The notes: generated by a model from the sequence alone, not told the origin. A stretch of DNA of 64,000 bases from Calditrichia bacterium (GCA_028284445.1 JANQRS010000072.1:1-64000); one strand, 5' to 3'. Shown: positions 48,605 to 58,197, counted from the stretch's first letter. A program made the numbers and translations.

Positions 48605-49633
48605 CTAACGAATATTTCCAATTTCCATTTTTTCGGCTTGCCGCCGATCGCCACTCTCCATGAACCGACCATATTGCTTATTTTCGGATAGCACCTTTAG
48701 CAAAACGGGCATGATTTCGATGAGAATAATAGTCAATCGAATGCCGAAACCGATTTCTGCATTTGAAGGATCCTCCGTTATATCCTTCAAGGCGCCATAG
48801 CGAGTCACAAAGCTATCGTAGACTCGCCCATATCCGGCTTCGGCAATCACCATTGAATCTACTTCTGATTCGTGTTTGTCTGTAACTGCTAAGAATGCCA
48901 TTTTCTTGCTATCAAATTCTCTTTTCAGCTCTCCAATTTGTTGAGTATAATCATCAAACTGTTGCTTAAGCAGAGCTAAACGAGCGCTTTCCCGAATCAA
49001 CCGCACCTGATATAATTCGCCGCTCGAATCTCGTCGAGTAACATACTTTGTTACGGGTTTCCGTTCTTCCTCTCCGATGTTCTCCTGAACAGAAGTGCGC
49101 ATTTGCTCAAGGCTGTCAATCCTGAACTCGAATCGTTGTACTTCGTAGGCATGGTCGTTTTTTCTTTCAAGATGAGCAACATGCAGGTTGTCACGCAATT
49201 CCGTCAATTTCGTTCGTTCAGCCTTCCGTAAGTATTCGTCAATTTCTGCCTCGAAGATTCTTAGCTCAAGCGGTATCGAAATGATAACTCCGAGGAGAAT
49301 GGCCAGAGGCATTCTAAGGAATAACGGTCCCAGGTAACGTGAAAATATTTGGGATTCCATAGAGGCAGTACCGGAAGTCCGAAAAGAGGAAACAAGTTGA
49401 CGATCAATATTCATGATCGTATACCCCCAAAGAATTCCGATTGTAATACTCAGGACGCCGTGATCAAATACCTTATAGATGGCATATGCGCCGGAGAATG
49501 AGGCAAAGACCGCAGTTATCAGGACCGAAATCCCGATAATTTCCTGAATCAGCAGCTCCCGTTCGGGACATTTCTTTATCAGTTGCTTATCAGTTACCGA
49601 TAAATACAAAAAAAAGCTTCGTATCTTATTCAA
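48605..49633 (-). CDS. DUF4407 family membrane protein
   Basis: The proposed TTG start has AGGT about seven bases upstream and gives MNKIRSFFLYLSVTDKQLI. This matches the usual start of DUF4407 proteins, in which a short aromatic helix and a D-x-x-L segment precede CPxE. The 342-residue protein has a hydrophobic pair (about 28-75: ISVLITAVFASFSGAYAIY), a third helix (about 108-130: MPLAILLGVIISIPLELRIF), a long coiled coil (about 135-270), and a C-terminal helix (IRLTIILIEIMPVLLKVL). DUF4407 has no assigned biochemical role. Here it lies between two TPR membrane proteins, which fits a structural component of a membrane complex. Confidence 0.85.
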   Translation of the reverse strand: MNKIRSFFLYLSVTDKQLIKKCPERELLIQEIIGISVLITAVFASFSGAYAIYKVFDHGVLSITIGILWGYTIMNIDRQLVSSFRTSGTASMESQIFSRYLGPLFLRMPLAILLGVIISIPLELRIFEAEIDEYLRKAERTKLTELRDNLHVAHLERKNDHAYEVQRFEFRIDSLEQMRTSVQENIGEEERKPVTKYVTRRDSSGELYQVRLIRESARLALLKQQFDDYTQQIGELKREFDSKKMAFLAVTDKHESEVDSMVIAEAGYGRVYDSFVTRYGALKDITEDPSNAEIGFGIRLTIILIEIMPVLLKVLSENKQYGRFMESGDRRQAEKMEIGNIR

Positions 49634-49702
49634 TGGATTACCTGCCTTATTATAGACCAATACTATACGTTATGACGAATCTGAATCAGGTTCATTCAGA
49701 AT

Positions 49703-51808
49703 TTACTTCACTGCCACTTCCACTTGTCTGACAGAAGTGAGCAAACGGCGAATTTCTGCATTGTCATTTAGTTTGTGCTCCGATGTATAAGCCAGGAATT
49801 CGTCAATGCAACTTTCTGCTTTTTTACGCTGCCCCATTTGCTGATAAATCGAGGCTTTGTTATAGATAATGAGAGCTCTGTCTGTTTTACTTGAAGTCAT
49901 ATCCGACACCTCTTCAAATAAGGATAACGCCTTCTCCCAATCTCTCTGGTTCTGGCGGTTCAAGGCGTAGTTATAGGTTGCCACAAATATGTTTTTTTGG
50001 GCGATATGATTGGCAGAATCAGATTGCAAAGCCTGGCGATAATAGTGGATTCCCTTTTCAAAGTCCTTCAAGTTGAGATAAACATTGCCGATCTCTGCCA
50101 GGTATCGGGAACGAAGGGAATCGCTCAGGTCCATTTTTGCCATGGCCGATTCAATAGCTGGAATAGCACTGGTATCCTTATCAGAACCGGCGGCTCCCAA
50201 CATGCTTTGCACATAATTGGTTAGATGGACCTTTACATCGGGGGCATTCAAATAGGCGCGACGGCAAAAATCAGTTGCTCGGGAATATTGTCCGGCATTA
50301 TATGCCAATACGCAGCCAAGTTCTAAAGCTCTGGCCAGGCCTTCGCCCTCCGGTTGGAATTTCAAATATGTCGAAATTCCTTGTAGTGCAGCTTCTGATT
50401 TGCCGAGGCGATAGTCTATTTCCGCCATGCGCGGCAAATTGGAAATCATCAAGGGATCACTGTCAAATGAGCTGTGATATAAAGATTTCGCCAGCTCGAG
50501 CAGTCCGGTATCGGAGGCAATATCGCCAAAACGCTGATAATAGATTGCCGGAGACTGCACATTTTCGAGGAATTTTCCGAGCTTCAACAAGGCTTTATCC
50601 TCATCCCCAGCTTTCAAATACACCATAACCAATCCAAGAGCGACGCTGGAATCTTGCGGCGCCAGCTTTTCTGCCTCATGATAAGCAGCCAATGCTTTCT
50701 GGTGATTATTCAGGTAATTGCTGTACAACTGTCCGAGGTTGACAAAGGTGGCAACTGGTGCGTCATCAGCCTGTGATGCTTTTTCAAGTAGCTCGATCGC
50801 GTATAGTTTATTTCCATTTTCTGAAGCGATAACCGCCCTATTGGTCAATGCAATAGAGTTTTCAGGATCTATCTGAAGGGCTTTTTCCAAATAGATCCGG
50901 GCAAGGTCATTATCTTCGTTTTTCCGGTGGGCAACACTCAGATTAACCAGGATAGCTGACGATGTCGGATCGAGTATCTGGCCACGCTCAAGAATTTCAA
51001 TGGCCTCCGCTTGCTTACCCTGCGCCAAATTGGCAACGGCAAGGTTATTGAGAGCCGCTACTTGCTCGGGTTCAAGACTTAGTATTTTGCGAAAGCTTTC
51101 TTCTGATAATTGATATTCCTTTTGATAATAATAGCAGTTTCCAATATAGAAGAGGAGCGCATCGTTGGAATCGTCTTGTTCAAATGCACGTTCGAAAAAA
51201 TTGATGGCCAGTTGGTATTTCTTGCTCCAATAATGAACAAGGCCAATTGAAAATCCTGCAACACTCAAGGTGCTCGTTGCTAAATTAAGCGCCTGGCCTT
51301 GCAAATCAGCGACATCATGAATCAGATTTGCCTGCTGATTGTCCGCGCTAACAAATCCTCGCGGAGGATTGACCATAGTAAAGTTTGGCGTGTAGCTGTC
51401 CTCACCGAGCAACCCCCAAAGTACAATCGCCTGATCTCCGGGCTGCTCCTCTCCAATTCTACGGGCCATCTCGCGACTATTTACAACTGTATCAACCTTT
51501 ACTATCAACGCATCAAAATAAGCAGCTTCACGATTCAACATCCCCTCTATGTATTGATAAATACTGGTATGAAGTTCTTCGGCATTGTCAGTTACCGCAG
51601 GCGAAGTTGTCACAAATTCGCTAACAACAATGTGCACAAGGCGTTCAGCCGCAAACATTTGCACGGAGAAACGGGCAATTAGTATACCGACTGCAGCAAA
51701 TAGAACAATTAACATCATGTCACTGGTCAAGCGGCGAAGCCATCGAGAGGTTGAAGCAACCGTTAGGTTTTTCGTCTTCTTCCGTTTTTCTGATTTGGAT
51801 TTCGGCAT
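49703..51808 (-). CDS. Membrane-anchored TPR-repeat protein
   Basis: The start at 51808 has GAGGAAAA just upstream; two longer starts (an ATG at 51820 and a TTG at 51838) lack a ribosome site. After a very basic N-terminus (PKSKSEKRKKTKN), one helix (about 26-46: MMLIVLFAAVGILIARF) anchors the 701-residue protein. An alpha/beta region follows (about 50-170, with DQAIVLWGLLGEDSYTPNF). From about 175 to the end are some 12-14 TPR units, such as AINFFERAFEQDDSNDALLF and YLEKALQIDPENSIALTNRA. It lies 26 bases after a small membrane-protein gene. TPR solenoids usually bind peptide ligands or partner domains; partners here are unknown. Confidence 0.85.
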   Translation of the reverse strand: MPKSKSEKRKKTKNLTVASTSRWLRRLTSDMMLIVLFAAVGILIARFSVQMFAAERLVHIVVSEFVTTSPAVTDNAEELHTSIYQYIEGMLNREAAYFDALIVKVDTVVNSREMARRIGEEQPGDQAIVLWGLLGEDSYTPNFTMVNPPRGFVSADNQQANLIHDVADLQGQALNLATSTLSVAGFSIGLVHYWSKKYQLAINFFERAFEQDDSNDALLFYIGNCYYYQKEYQLSEESFRKILSLEPEQVAALNNLAVANLAQGKQAEAIEILERGQILDPTSSAILVNLSVAHRKNEDNDLARIYLEKALQIDPENSIALTNRAVIASENGNKLYAIELLEKASQADDAPVATFVNLGQLYSNYLNNHQKALAAYHEAEKLAPQDSSVALGLVMVYLKAGDEDKALLKLGKFLENVQSPAIYYQRFGDIASDTGLLELAKSLYHSSFDSDPLMISNLPRMAEIDYRLGKSEAALQGISTYLKFQPEGEGLARALELGCVLAYNAGQYSRATDFCRRAYLNAPDVKVHLTNYVQSMLGAAGSDKDTSAIPAIESAMAKMDLSDSLRSRYLAEIGNVYLNLKDFEKGIHYYRQALQSDSANHIAQKNIFVATYNYALNRQNQRDWEKALSLFEEVSDMTSSKTDRALIIYNKASIYQQMGQRKKAESCIDEFLAYTSEHKLNDNAEIRRLLTSVRQVEVAVK

Positions 51809-51834
51809 GATTTTCCTCATATCAAGTTTGGGGG

Positions 51835-52200
51835 TCAATCTGCGGCTTTCAGTCGCTGTTCAATACGCCAATTATAGAACCAAATACCGGCGGCAAACAT
51901 ACAGAGAATGCCAAGGTGCCAATCTTCCATAAGAAGAAGCAGACGCGAGCAGAAGAACGCGGCTATAGCCATAAATAAGTATCGCAAAAACTTGCTGAGT
52001 ATGATTGACTGCCATTGCCGGATGATGATTTTTGGCCATTTTATCTGTTTCCACCATCCAGGCAGCTTCTTATCGAAAAATCTGGCGACAGCGCGCCGAG
52101 CCTTTTCATTATTAATCAGCAAAACAACCGTTGATATAACTGCTGCAGCACTCGCGCTCAGCTCAAGCAGGAAACCCCAAACCCCGTGAATTATTGACAT
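51835..52200 (-). CDS. Small membrane protein, 121 residues
   Basis: GGGAG lies upstream of the ATG at 52200; a TTG five codons earlier is the only longer start. Three hydrophobic segments are visible: about 5-30 (GFLLELSASAAAVISTVVLL), 75-93 (FLRYLFMAIAAFFCSRLLLL) and 98-115 (LGILCMFAAGIWFY). A basic, Trp-rich cytoplasmic-type loop (KKLPGWWKQIKWPKII) separates the first two. No known family. It lies between the VWA-like lipoprotein and the TPR protein in the nine-gene operon and may be a small subunit of the membrane complex. Confidence 0.65.
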   Translation of the reverse strand: MSIIHGVWGFLLELSASAAAVISTVVLLINNEKARRAVARFFDKKLPGWWKQIKWPKIIIRQWQSIILSKFLRYLFMAIAAFFCSRLLLLMEDWHLGILCMFAAGIWFYNWRIEQRLKAAD

Positions 52201-52255
52201 AGTCCCAACTCCCAAGTTTGTATTAAATGCCTTTGGCTTATTGAATCAAGCAATG

Positions 52256-53050
52256 CTAGTTATCAGCAATAATCTCAAACTCTACTTCGGCGCCTTCAAA
52301 CATGCCGACTTTCTGGAAAACCCCGGTCCAGAATGCCAAAAGATTGTCGTTGTCAATCCAGTTCGGAAAATTGGGAATAGCAGGCACTAAAATGCTAATC
52401 CGCACATCTGCCAGGAAATTATCGCTAGTTACACAACTATCAGCCTTTTCGCCAGCAGCCTGAAATGCTTCACTGGACTCGTCAAGGTCGATGTTAGTTC
52501 GCTTACAATCCTCCAACATGTCACTGATATAAATCAGGCGTTTTCTGGAAAACGGGAACCGTCGAAAAAAGCGTTTAACATCCGATAGTGATTTCAAAAT
52601 GCAGGTTGAATTCAGTGGTCCTCCCCGGCCACTAAATTCTTCCCTAAACACGTCACGCTTTGCGAATAGCTTACTTTTATGTTTTTGCCAATTCTCACTC
52701 TTTTGACTTTCCCAGGCCTGCATCATTTGCTCGTTTTGGGAGTATAGATTTCGTTTCATCTCAATTTTTAAAATCGGCGGGGTCATCTGACCGGTTTTGC
52801 CGAAGAGCGGATATATCCAAATGTTGCTGCGGCGATTCGGTAGTTCGAGATAGAGTTTTTCCAAGCGCTTTACAGCCGTTTCAAATGCGGCATCAGTAAC
52901 GCTGTTAGAAATATCCAGGAAGATCAAAATCGCTTCACCGTTTCTAGTTGCTGAATGCTCGGCTTGCAGCGGATCCGCATCACAGGAACATCCAGGAAAG
53001 AGTATCAAAATCCCCAATCCAATTGCCAGAACAAATTTTCTGATTGTCAT
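52256..53050 (-). CDS. VWA-like lipoprotein
   Basis: The 264-residue protein has a lipoprotein-type signal with a FPGC lipobox-like site (Cys21). It is followed by a von Willebrand A-like fold whose first strand ends in a MIDAS DxSxS motif (ILIFLDISNS, about 42-51). Further strands and helices such as KRLIYISDMLEDCKR (about 168) agree with the Rossmann-like VWA pattern. GGAGG lies about six bases before the ATG. VWA domains with a complete MIDAS bind divalent metal and partner proteins. Here it would display the domain in the periplasm or on a membrane surface. It is the fourth gene of the minus-strand operon. Confidence 0.75.
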   Translation of the reverse strand: MTIRKFVLAIGLGILILFPGCSCDADPLQAEHSATRNGEAILIFLDISNSVTDAAFETAVKRLEKLYLELPNRRSNIWIYPLFGKTGQMTPPILKIEMKRNLYSQNEQMMQAWESQKSENWQKHKSKLFAKRDVFREEFSGRGGPLNSTCILKSLSDVKRFFRRFPFSRKRLIYISDMLEDCKRTNIDLDESSEAFQAAGEKADSCVTSDNFLADVRISILVPAIPNFPNWIDNDNLLAFWTGVFQKVGMFEGAEVEFEIIADN

Positions 53051-53091
53051 ATGGCCTCCACATTTAGGCGCAAATAAAATTTTTACTTAGC

Positions 53092-54822
53092 TTAATCGTT
53101 CCGTATTGCTCCGCTATAGAGAGCAGGATTATCAGACATTGGCTGTGCCGTCAGTTCATTGGCGAGCATACCGGAAATAATGCTATAAGCACCACGGTTG
53201 GTTCTCAACAATCTACCCTGTTCATATCCTTGTATATACAATAGCTTTTCCAAGACCAGAACCTTATCCCAGCGCCCCTGATAAGCCGCTGATGCTTCCC
53301 GCCAGACAGGAATCAAGCACTCGATCTGTTTGCTCTCCTTACGAAAGCGAAGCAATGCGCTCTGACATTTATTTCGATTGTCATTCAACTGGACCAAATT
53401 CTTTTCTCGACGTTTTATTTCGCTGTCCAGGCGTTGCGGTAGAGCAGGTTCATACGCCCTGGTCTCGAACACTGCTTCTTTTTCTTTCGCCCCTGGCATC
53501 ACATCACGCACCTGAACCCAGTTCAAGCGCCCCAGGGATCGAAACATACGATTGAGGCCTTCCGACAACATCAAAGCCCCAATCATTGGAAAGAGTAGCG
53601 TCGTGAGGAACATGCCCCAGAAGGCATCCTGCTGACTAACACCGAGGAATGTGTTTCCGGAAGTACCGTTTGTTTGCGCGGCCATTGCTTGATTGGCCTG
53701 GACTACCTCATTTATCAAATAATCTGCGCGTATCTTACCAAGAAATAGAATGGTGATAAGGGTAAGAACTGAAAGGCCGATGAGAATGTATTTTTCATGG
53801 AGACCGATCGGGATCTTGTCGAAAATCATTCTCTCATATAGGAACTTGAAGAAGAAGGTAAGCGCAGCAATCCCTAGACAGACGAAGACACCTTCCCAAT
53901 GTGTACCCCAGACAGCAAAATCAAAAATGGCCTCACTCCAGGGGATGACGACACTATCGCCCCCAGCGTCAACTGTTACATCGCGAAATCCAAGTGCATA
54001 AATGGCAGCAATTGACAGCGCAATATCGGCAATAATGAAGACCGCACCGCCGGCAACCAGCAATAGGCCGGTAATCAGTTTCGCCAAAGGATGATGTTTG
54101 CGGACAGTCTCTTCCTCTTCCTCAATATCCTTGTTTTTTTGCAATTCTTCGATTTTCTCCAGTTGTTCACGCTCGCGTTCAAGGAACCTTGCTTCAATCT
54201 CATTGATCCGTCGTTGTATATCATTTTTTTCAATTTCAAGGTGTTCATTTCTTCGGTGTTCAATTAGGGATTGCTCGAAAGCAATTTCGTCTTTAATGAA
54301 AGCTTCGCGCTGCTCCTGCAATGACCCGAGACTCATTTCTTCCCTGGCAATTTCCGTCTCAAGCTTTTCTAATTCAGATTGTCGTCTGGCAATATCTTCA
54401 GCCAAGGCAACACGCTTCGCTTCATTTGAAGCAATTCGTTCATTGATCCGCAATGGATAGGCCATTGCTTTTTCCAATTCACAGCTTTCCGAAAGATTCT
54501 CAAGATTCTGCTTTGGAGACACGCCAAGATACCCATCTGTTAAACCGATGTTAAATTGGGTCATATCATAGGCCAGCCCCTTATATTCCTCCGGTAATCC
54601 AGGCAATTGCAGGGATTTTGTCGCCATCGTGTTAACTCTATAAGTAACACCGGGTAAAGTATTGCCTTCTAATTCTTCATAAACTTGCCGATCCTGAATG
54701 GGAAGGAACAATTCCTCATCGGTGTCATCCATTTTTATAACACCATTTTCCTCATCCATAACCGCCTTACTCTTGGTGGTGCTGAAGAAGAAGCCACTCC
54801 CTTTTTCCAACCACTTTTTCAT
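53092..54822 (-). CDS. Coiled-coil polytopic membrane protein (576 residues)
   Basis: GAGGA lies five bases before the ATG. Residues 1-125 form a soluble region (with the phrase LPGLPEEYKGLAYDMTQFNI); a strong Glu/Arg coiled coil follows (about 128-250). Four membrane helices come next (about 255-290, 320-345, 355-375 and 405-430), with an extracytoplasmic segment between. The last 130 residues form another coiled coil (about 455-500: LDSEIKRREKNLVQLNDN). This coil-membrane-coil layout is shared with the neighbouring 506-residue protein. No family was recognised. It is third in the operon, 41 bases before the VWA lipoprotein. Confidence 0.68.
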   Translation of the reverse strand: MKKWLEKGSGFFFSTTKSKAVMDEENGVIKMDDTDEELFLPIQDRQVYEELEGNTLPGVTYRVNTMATKSLQLPGLPEEYKGLAYDMTQFNIGLTDGYLGVSPKQNLENLSESCELEKAMAYPLRINERIASNEAKRVALAEDIARRQSELEKLETEIAREEMSLGSLQEQREAFIKDEIAFEQSLIEHRRNEHLEIEKNDIQRRINEIEARFLEREREQLEKIEELQKNKDIEEEEETVRKHHPLAKLITGLLLVAGGAVFIIADIALSIAAIYALGFRDVTVDAGGDSVVIPWSEAIFDFAVWGTHWEGVFVCLGIAALTFFFKFLYERMIFDKIPIGLHEKYILIGLSVLTLITILFLGKIRADYLINEVVQANQAMAAQTNGTSGNTFLGVSQQDAFWGMFLTTLLFPMIGALMLSEGLNRMFRSLGRLNWVQVRDVMPGAKEKEAVFETRAYEPALPQRLDSEIKRREKNLVQLNDNRNKCQSALLRFRKESKQIECLIPVWREASAAYQGRWDKVLVLEKLLYIQGYEQGRLLRTNRGAYSIISGMLANELTAQPMSDNPALYSGAIRND

Positions 54823-54864
54823 AGTATTCCTCTATTCTCGAATATTGTTTTAGACCCCAAGCTC

Positions 54865-56385
54865 TCATGTAACAGGATTCAAGCGCTGTTCACGAAGGAT
54901 TCTGGCATCGGAACCAATTTCATATGCTTGTTCATAGATCGTTTTGAAACGGCCCAAATCCGTCTCTATCCTGCTTTTTTCCTTCCACTGTGTATCTTCA
55001 AGGTTTGCGATATTTTTCTCTTCGGATTCGATGCGACGCGCTTTTTGCCGTTCGATATTACGTAAACGCCGATCAAGCTGCCCTTCGACACGCATCCAAT
55101 AGCTCTCATTGTTGTAGATATTCTTGTGGATAGTGCCGACAGCCAATACAGCCATACCTCCAAGCAGGAAGCATCCGAGAGCGAAAATGACCAAATAGCG
55201 AGGAAATTGGTGATGAATCTGATCGAGTGCCAATTGCAGGAACAGTCCAATAAAGATGAGTCCAAACAGCGTCAATGTGGCAATAACAATGGTTTTCACT
55301 AACCAATCGGGCAGCAGCTGGCGATCCTCTTTTAGGCTCTCTCCCATTGAGTAGTGAATGACAAGCATCATCACACCTGCGGAAAGCGCGGCCATCACAT
55401 AGCCGATGAGAATCATTGAGAGCGAATAATTCTTTTGTATTGAACTGAGCAGCAATCCAAAGCCCGGGAGACCAAAGATAACCGCGAGCATTAACCAACG
55501 CGATCGGCGACTTTGCTGCAGCTCTTCCAGCCGTTGGCTTTTTCTATTCTTCTTATCTTTCTTCCCTGGGCCGCGCGTATCTGGTGTCGGACTGCCGTGA
55601 GCAATGATATCCAATGCATTTTCAATGGACTTAAGATCACCAGAAGACCGTTGATACATCAAATAACATGTAATCGCAACAATGATCAGCACGATCCCCA
55701 AGGTCGGAAAAATCCACTCATAGCCGCTCATTGAGGGGTAGGCTTCCAGAATTTTTGTTTTGATTTCGGCAAATCCTAGCACAAAGAGCGCGATAATATC
55801 GTTTACACTGGTAACAGCATTGGTAGCTGACGATTCCGCCCGGGCAGGTTGCTCAATAACTTCCTGCAAAATGAGGCTGTAAAACCAACCCAGAACCGCA
55901 ACCGCCATCCAGCCTATCCAGACCATTACCCGGGCCCCTTCCGGCATCATTCCCATATTTCGTAAACGATCCCCTTGCTCCTTGGCAGCAGTCATAGTGG
56001 GTGCAATGCGTTTTTTGATTTCTTCAAGGCGTATGCGCAACTGCCCTTCCGAGTTCTCACGAGGCCCCTCTTCTCCGTCTGTGTCCGGTATCTCCTCCGC
56101 AATCTTTTGCTCTTCAAGAAGCGACAGCTGACTTTTAAATCGATCTGCAATGATCTTCCAGCTTTCCTCTTTAGAGCGATTCATGAAGCCTGCTAAAGCT
56201 CCCCAGTCCCGCAGCCTTTCTTCAAACGTAATTAGTTTTTCGGTGGGGCTCACAAACGGTGCATTTCTTGCGCCGTTTTGAGTCGGCATTACTTCCTCCA
56301 ACTCATAAACTTCGATTGACTCCGCTTCGTTTTTATTGTTCATAGGGAGAAACATATCGAAAAAACTTTTCCATCTTTGATTCAC
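54865..56385 (-). CDS. Polytopic membrane protein with coiled-coil ends (506 residues)
   Basis: A GTG at 56385 is chosen because GGAGGG lies seven bases ahead and gives MNQRWKSFFDMFLP; ATG codons at 56400 and 56409 lack a ribosome site and overlap that sequence. A soluble N-terminus with a helical segment (about 60-130) precedes six or seven membrane helices (about 145-450, for example MVWIGWMAVAVLGWFYSLIL and IFPTLGIVLIIVAITCYLMY). The protein ends in a basic coiled coil (RRLRNIERQKARRIESEEKN). It resembles the next gene in overall plan. No known family; likely an inner-membrane core subunit of the system. Confidence 0.66.
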   Translation of the reverse strand: MNQRWKSFFDMFLPMNNKNEAESIEVYELEEVMPTQNGARNAPFVSPTEKLITFEERLRDWGALAGFMNRSKEESWKIIADRFKSQLSLLEEQKIAEEIPDTDGEEGPRENSEGQLRIRLEEIKKRIAPTMTAAKEQGDRLRNMGMMPEGARVMVWIGWMAVAVLGWFYSLILQEVIEQPARAESSATNAVTSVNDIIALFVLGFAEIKTKILEAYPSMSGYEWIFPTLGIVLIIVAITCYLMYQRSSGDLKSIENALDIIAHGSPTPDTRGPGKKDKKNRKSQRLEELQQSRRSRWLMLAVIFGLPGFGLLLSSIQKNYSLSMILIGYVMAALSAGVMMLVIHYSMGESLKEDRQLLPDWLVKTIVIATLTLFGLIFIGLFLQLALDQIHHQFPRYLVIFALGCFLLGGMAVLAVGTIHKNIYNNESYWMRVEGQLDRRLRNIERQKARRIESEEKNIANLEDTQWKEKSRIETDLGRFKTIYEQAYEIGSDARILREQRLNPVT

Positions 56386-56439
56386 TACTGGTCCCTCCAT
56401 TTCAGGCATTTGCCCAGGCAATTTTGTTTAAATCGGTTC

Positions 56440-57207
56440 CTAGTTGAAACGAGATGTCTTGTCTGGACTTACCAGTACAAATCTGATATTACCTGACAAT
56501 TCCTCTCGCAGATTAATAATGTCGCTCTCCAACTGCTCTCCACTATCCTGAATCATCCGCAACTCATCTCGCAATTCTTTACTACGCTTCTCCAAACGCA
56601 TTTGTGATGACACTAAAGAATTGACGATGTGAGACGGTTGGTAAAAATTGAAATGATCATAGGAGGCCAGGCTTGCGAACATTTGATCGACGACTTCCTG
56701 AGACTTAACCGGCAAGAGTTTATCACTGTGGGAGGCAAAAAAAATAGCGCTCAAACTGCGATCGAACTCGTGCAAACGTTGATCCATATCAGCTATACGC
56801 CTTCTCAAATCTGCATACTTTCGCGATATGAGGTTCTCATCGGATTTACTGTCTTGAATAGCTGCACTTAAACGCTCCTTTTCCGACAAAAGTATCGCCA
56901 AATCTCCTTCGAGGCGTGCAAGTTCTGTTTGATGAATGTCTTTACGAACATATAGCTTATCTAATTCCAATTCCCCTTGGTGAGTCAGGGATTTTAACTG
57001 ATGAATATCGTCACCTATGATATAGTATTCTCTGAAGCTGAAAATGACCCCAACGATGAGAATACCAAACATTGCGACCATGGCTACGTTTCTTGATCTC
57101 TTGGTATCATTTGGAACAACCCAGGTAAACCAAAAGGCAAACAGCAATATTCCAACCAGGGCGGCTTTTTCGAGAATAGCCCACAAAGTATACATTATTT
57201 CACTCAT
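56440..57207 (-). CDS. Membrane coiled-coil protein, first gene of the nine-gene operon
   Basis: The ATG at 57207 has GAGGA six bases ahead; the ATG two codons earlier is too close to that site. Two membrane helices (about 12-30 and 39-58: NVAMVAMFGILIVGVIFSF) are followed by a long coiled coil (about 70-150, with LEGDLAILLSEKERLSAAIQ). A short segment (about 150-185) and another coiled coil (about 190-240) complete the 255 residues. It heads the leftward operon and is divergent from the sigma factor gene. No family was recognised. The coiled coils suggest assembly with the equally coiled neighbours. Confidence 0.66.
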   Translation of the reverse strand: MSEIMYTLWAILEKAALVGILLFAFWFTWVVPNDTKRSRNVAMVAMFGILIVGVIFSFREYYIIGDDIHQLKSLTHQGELELDKLYVRKDIHQTELARLEGDLAILLSEKERLSAAIQDSKSDENLISRKYADLRRRIADMDQRLHEFDRSLSAIFFASHSDKLLPVKSQEVVDQMFASLASYDHFNFYQPSHIVNSLVSSQMRLEKRSKELRDELRMIQDSGEQLESDIINLREELSGNIRFVLVSPDKTSRFN

Positions 57208-57536
57208 CACCATTCCTCATCTTCACTTTTTCAGGTCACTTCAGGAGGCCAAATGACTTCTCTGTTTTCTAAGTGACACCTTTTCTGTATATTTAATTAT
57301 ACTAGGACTTGGAGTAGCATCACATGTGGATTCAAGACGGTCCTCGGTTATAAGACAGCTTTCCGAAGGGCTCGATCGAACCCCCCTTACTAGAGCGGCA
57401 ATAAGACCAAGAGAACACCAAACAAGCAGGTGACGGCTGACATGCATTCACTCGGTCAGGTAGCGCTTGAAGCAATGCTATTGATTCCTTAAATCTGATA
57501 GTTTCTACTACTTCTTCTACGCGACTTCAAATAATA
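57208..57536. other. Divergent control region between the nine-gene operon and the sigma-factor genes
   Basis: The 329-base gap must carry promoters in both directions. On the minus strand a TATAAT hexamer occurs at 57299-57294, but no good -35 lies at 16-18 bases. The sequence of the GTCAA-16-GCTAAG repeat found downstream of the sigma gene was not found here. No terminator-like or operator-like palindrome was noticed. Confidence 0.4.
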
Positions 57537-57569
57537 TTGAAGAAAAATTCGATTGATGACACGATTGAT

Positions 57570-58187
57570 ATGACTATGAAATTTGACAAGGATTTCATTA
57601 AGCGGCTGCAAGCAGGAAACACGCAGGCTGAATCCGAATTTTATAAATTGCTTAAACCAGAAGTTGAGTCAACAGTGAATAGGCTTCTGCAGTTTGCTCC
57701 GACCGATTCAAGAGAAGACCTTGTTACAGAAATACTTCTGGCAGCCTTGAAGAGCATAAAGACAGGTAAATTTGAACCATCGCCCGAAACTTCTATTGCC
57801 GGCTATGTATTCGGCATTTCTCGCAAAAGGATTGCCACATTTGTCCGTGACACGACCCGCCGTAAATACCTACGAGAACGCCACCTGAAGCCAGAAAAAG
57901 ACAATGGAGAGGATAAGCATGCAATAGAGCAAGCGGAACTAAAAGAGATATTGAAAGGGCTGCTGAAGCAACTTCCCAATAAATACAAACACGTTCTGCA
58001 ACTAAGATTCTTTGAGCAACTTGATGTTGAAGAGGTAGCTGAACGTATGGGTATCACCAAGAAGCAGGTCAGCGAAGCAACAAATTACGCCTTGAAATTA
58101 TTGAGGAAGAAAATGACGAAAGGGAATCTTGAAAACACATTACGTGACTACTTGAATATCTTAATACTAATTCGCCTTACTAATTAA
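57570..58187 (+). CDS. ECF-type RNA polymerase sigma factor
   Basis: The protein has a sigma region 2 (about 20-90, with PTDSREDLVTEILLAALKSI and YVFGISRKRIATFVRDTTRR). A short linker leads to region 4 (about 120-190: LPNKYKHVLQLRFFEQLDVEE, where the pattern up to ITKKQVSEATNYALKLLRKK forms the -35-binding helix-turn-helix). The start is uncertain: ATG codons at 57570 and 57576 and a TTG at 57537 are all in frame and none has a clear ribosome site. It is followed by an anti-sigma factor, as is typical for ECF factors, and should control this locus and perhaps the divergent operon. Confidence 0.88.
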   Translation: MTMKFDKDFIKRLQAGNTQAESEFYKLLKPEVESTVNRLLQFAPTDSREDLVTEILLAALKSIKTGKFEPSPETSIAGYVFGISRKRIATFVRDTTRRKYLRERHLKPEKDNGEDKHAIEQAELKEILKGLLKQLPNKYKHVLQLRFFEQLDVEEVAERMGITKKQVSEATNYALKLLRKKMTKGNLENTLRDYLNILILIRLTN

Positions 58188-58197
58188 AGGTTGAATC

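Noticed and set aside
57294..57299. TATAAT on the minus strand as promoter of the nine-gene operon
   Set aside because: No acceptable -35 element lies 16-18 bases upstream, and the position in a 329-base AT-rich gap makes a chance hexamer likely.
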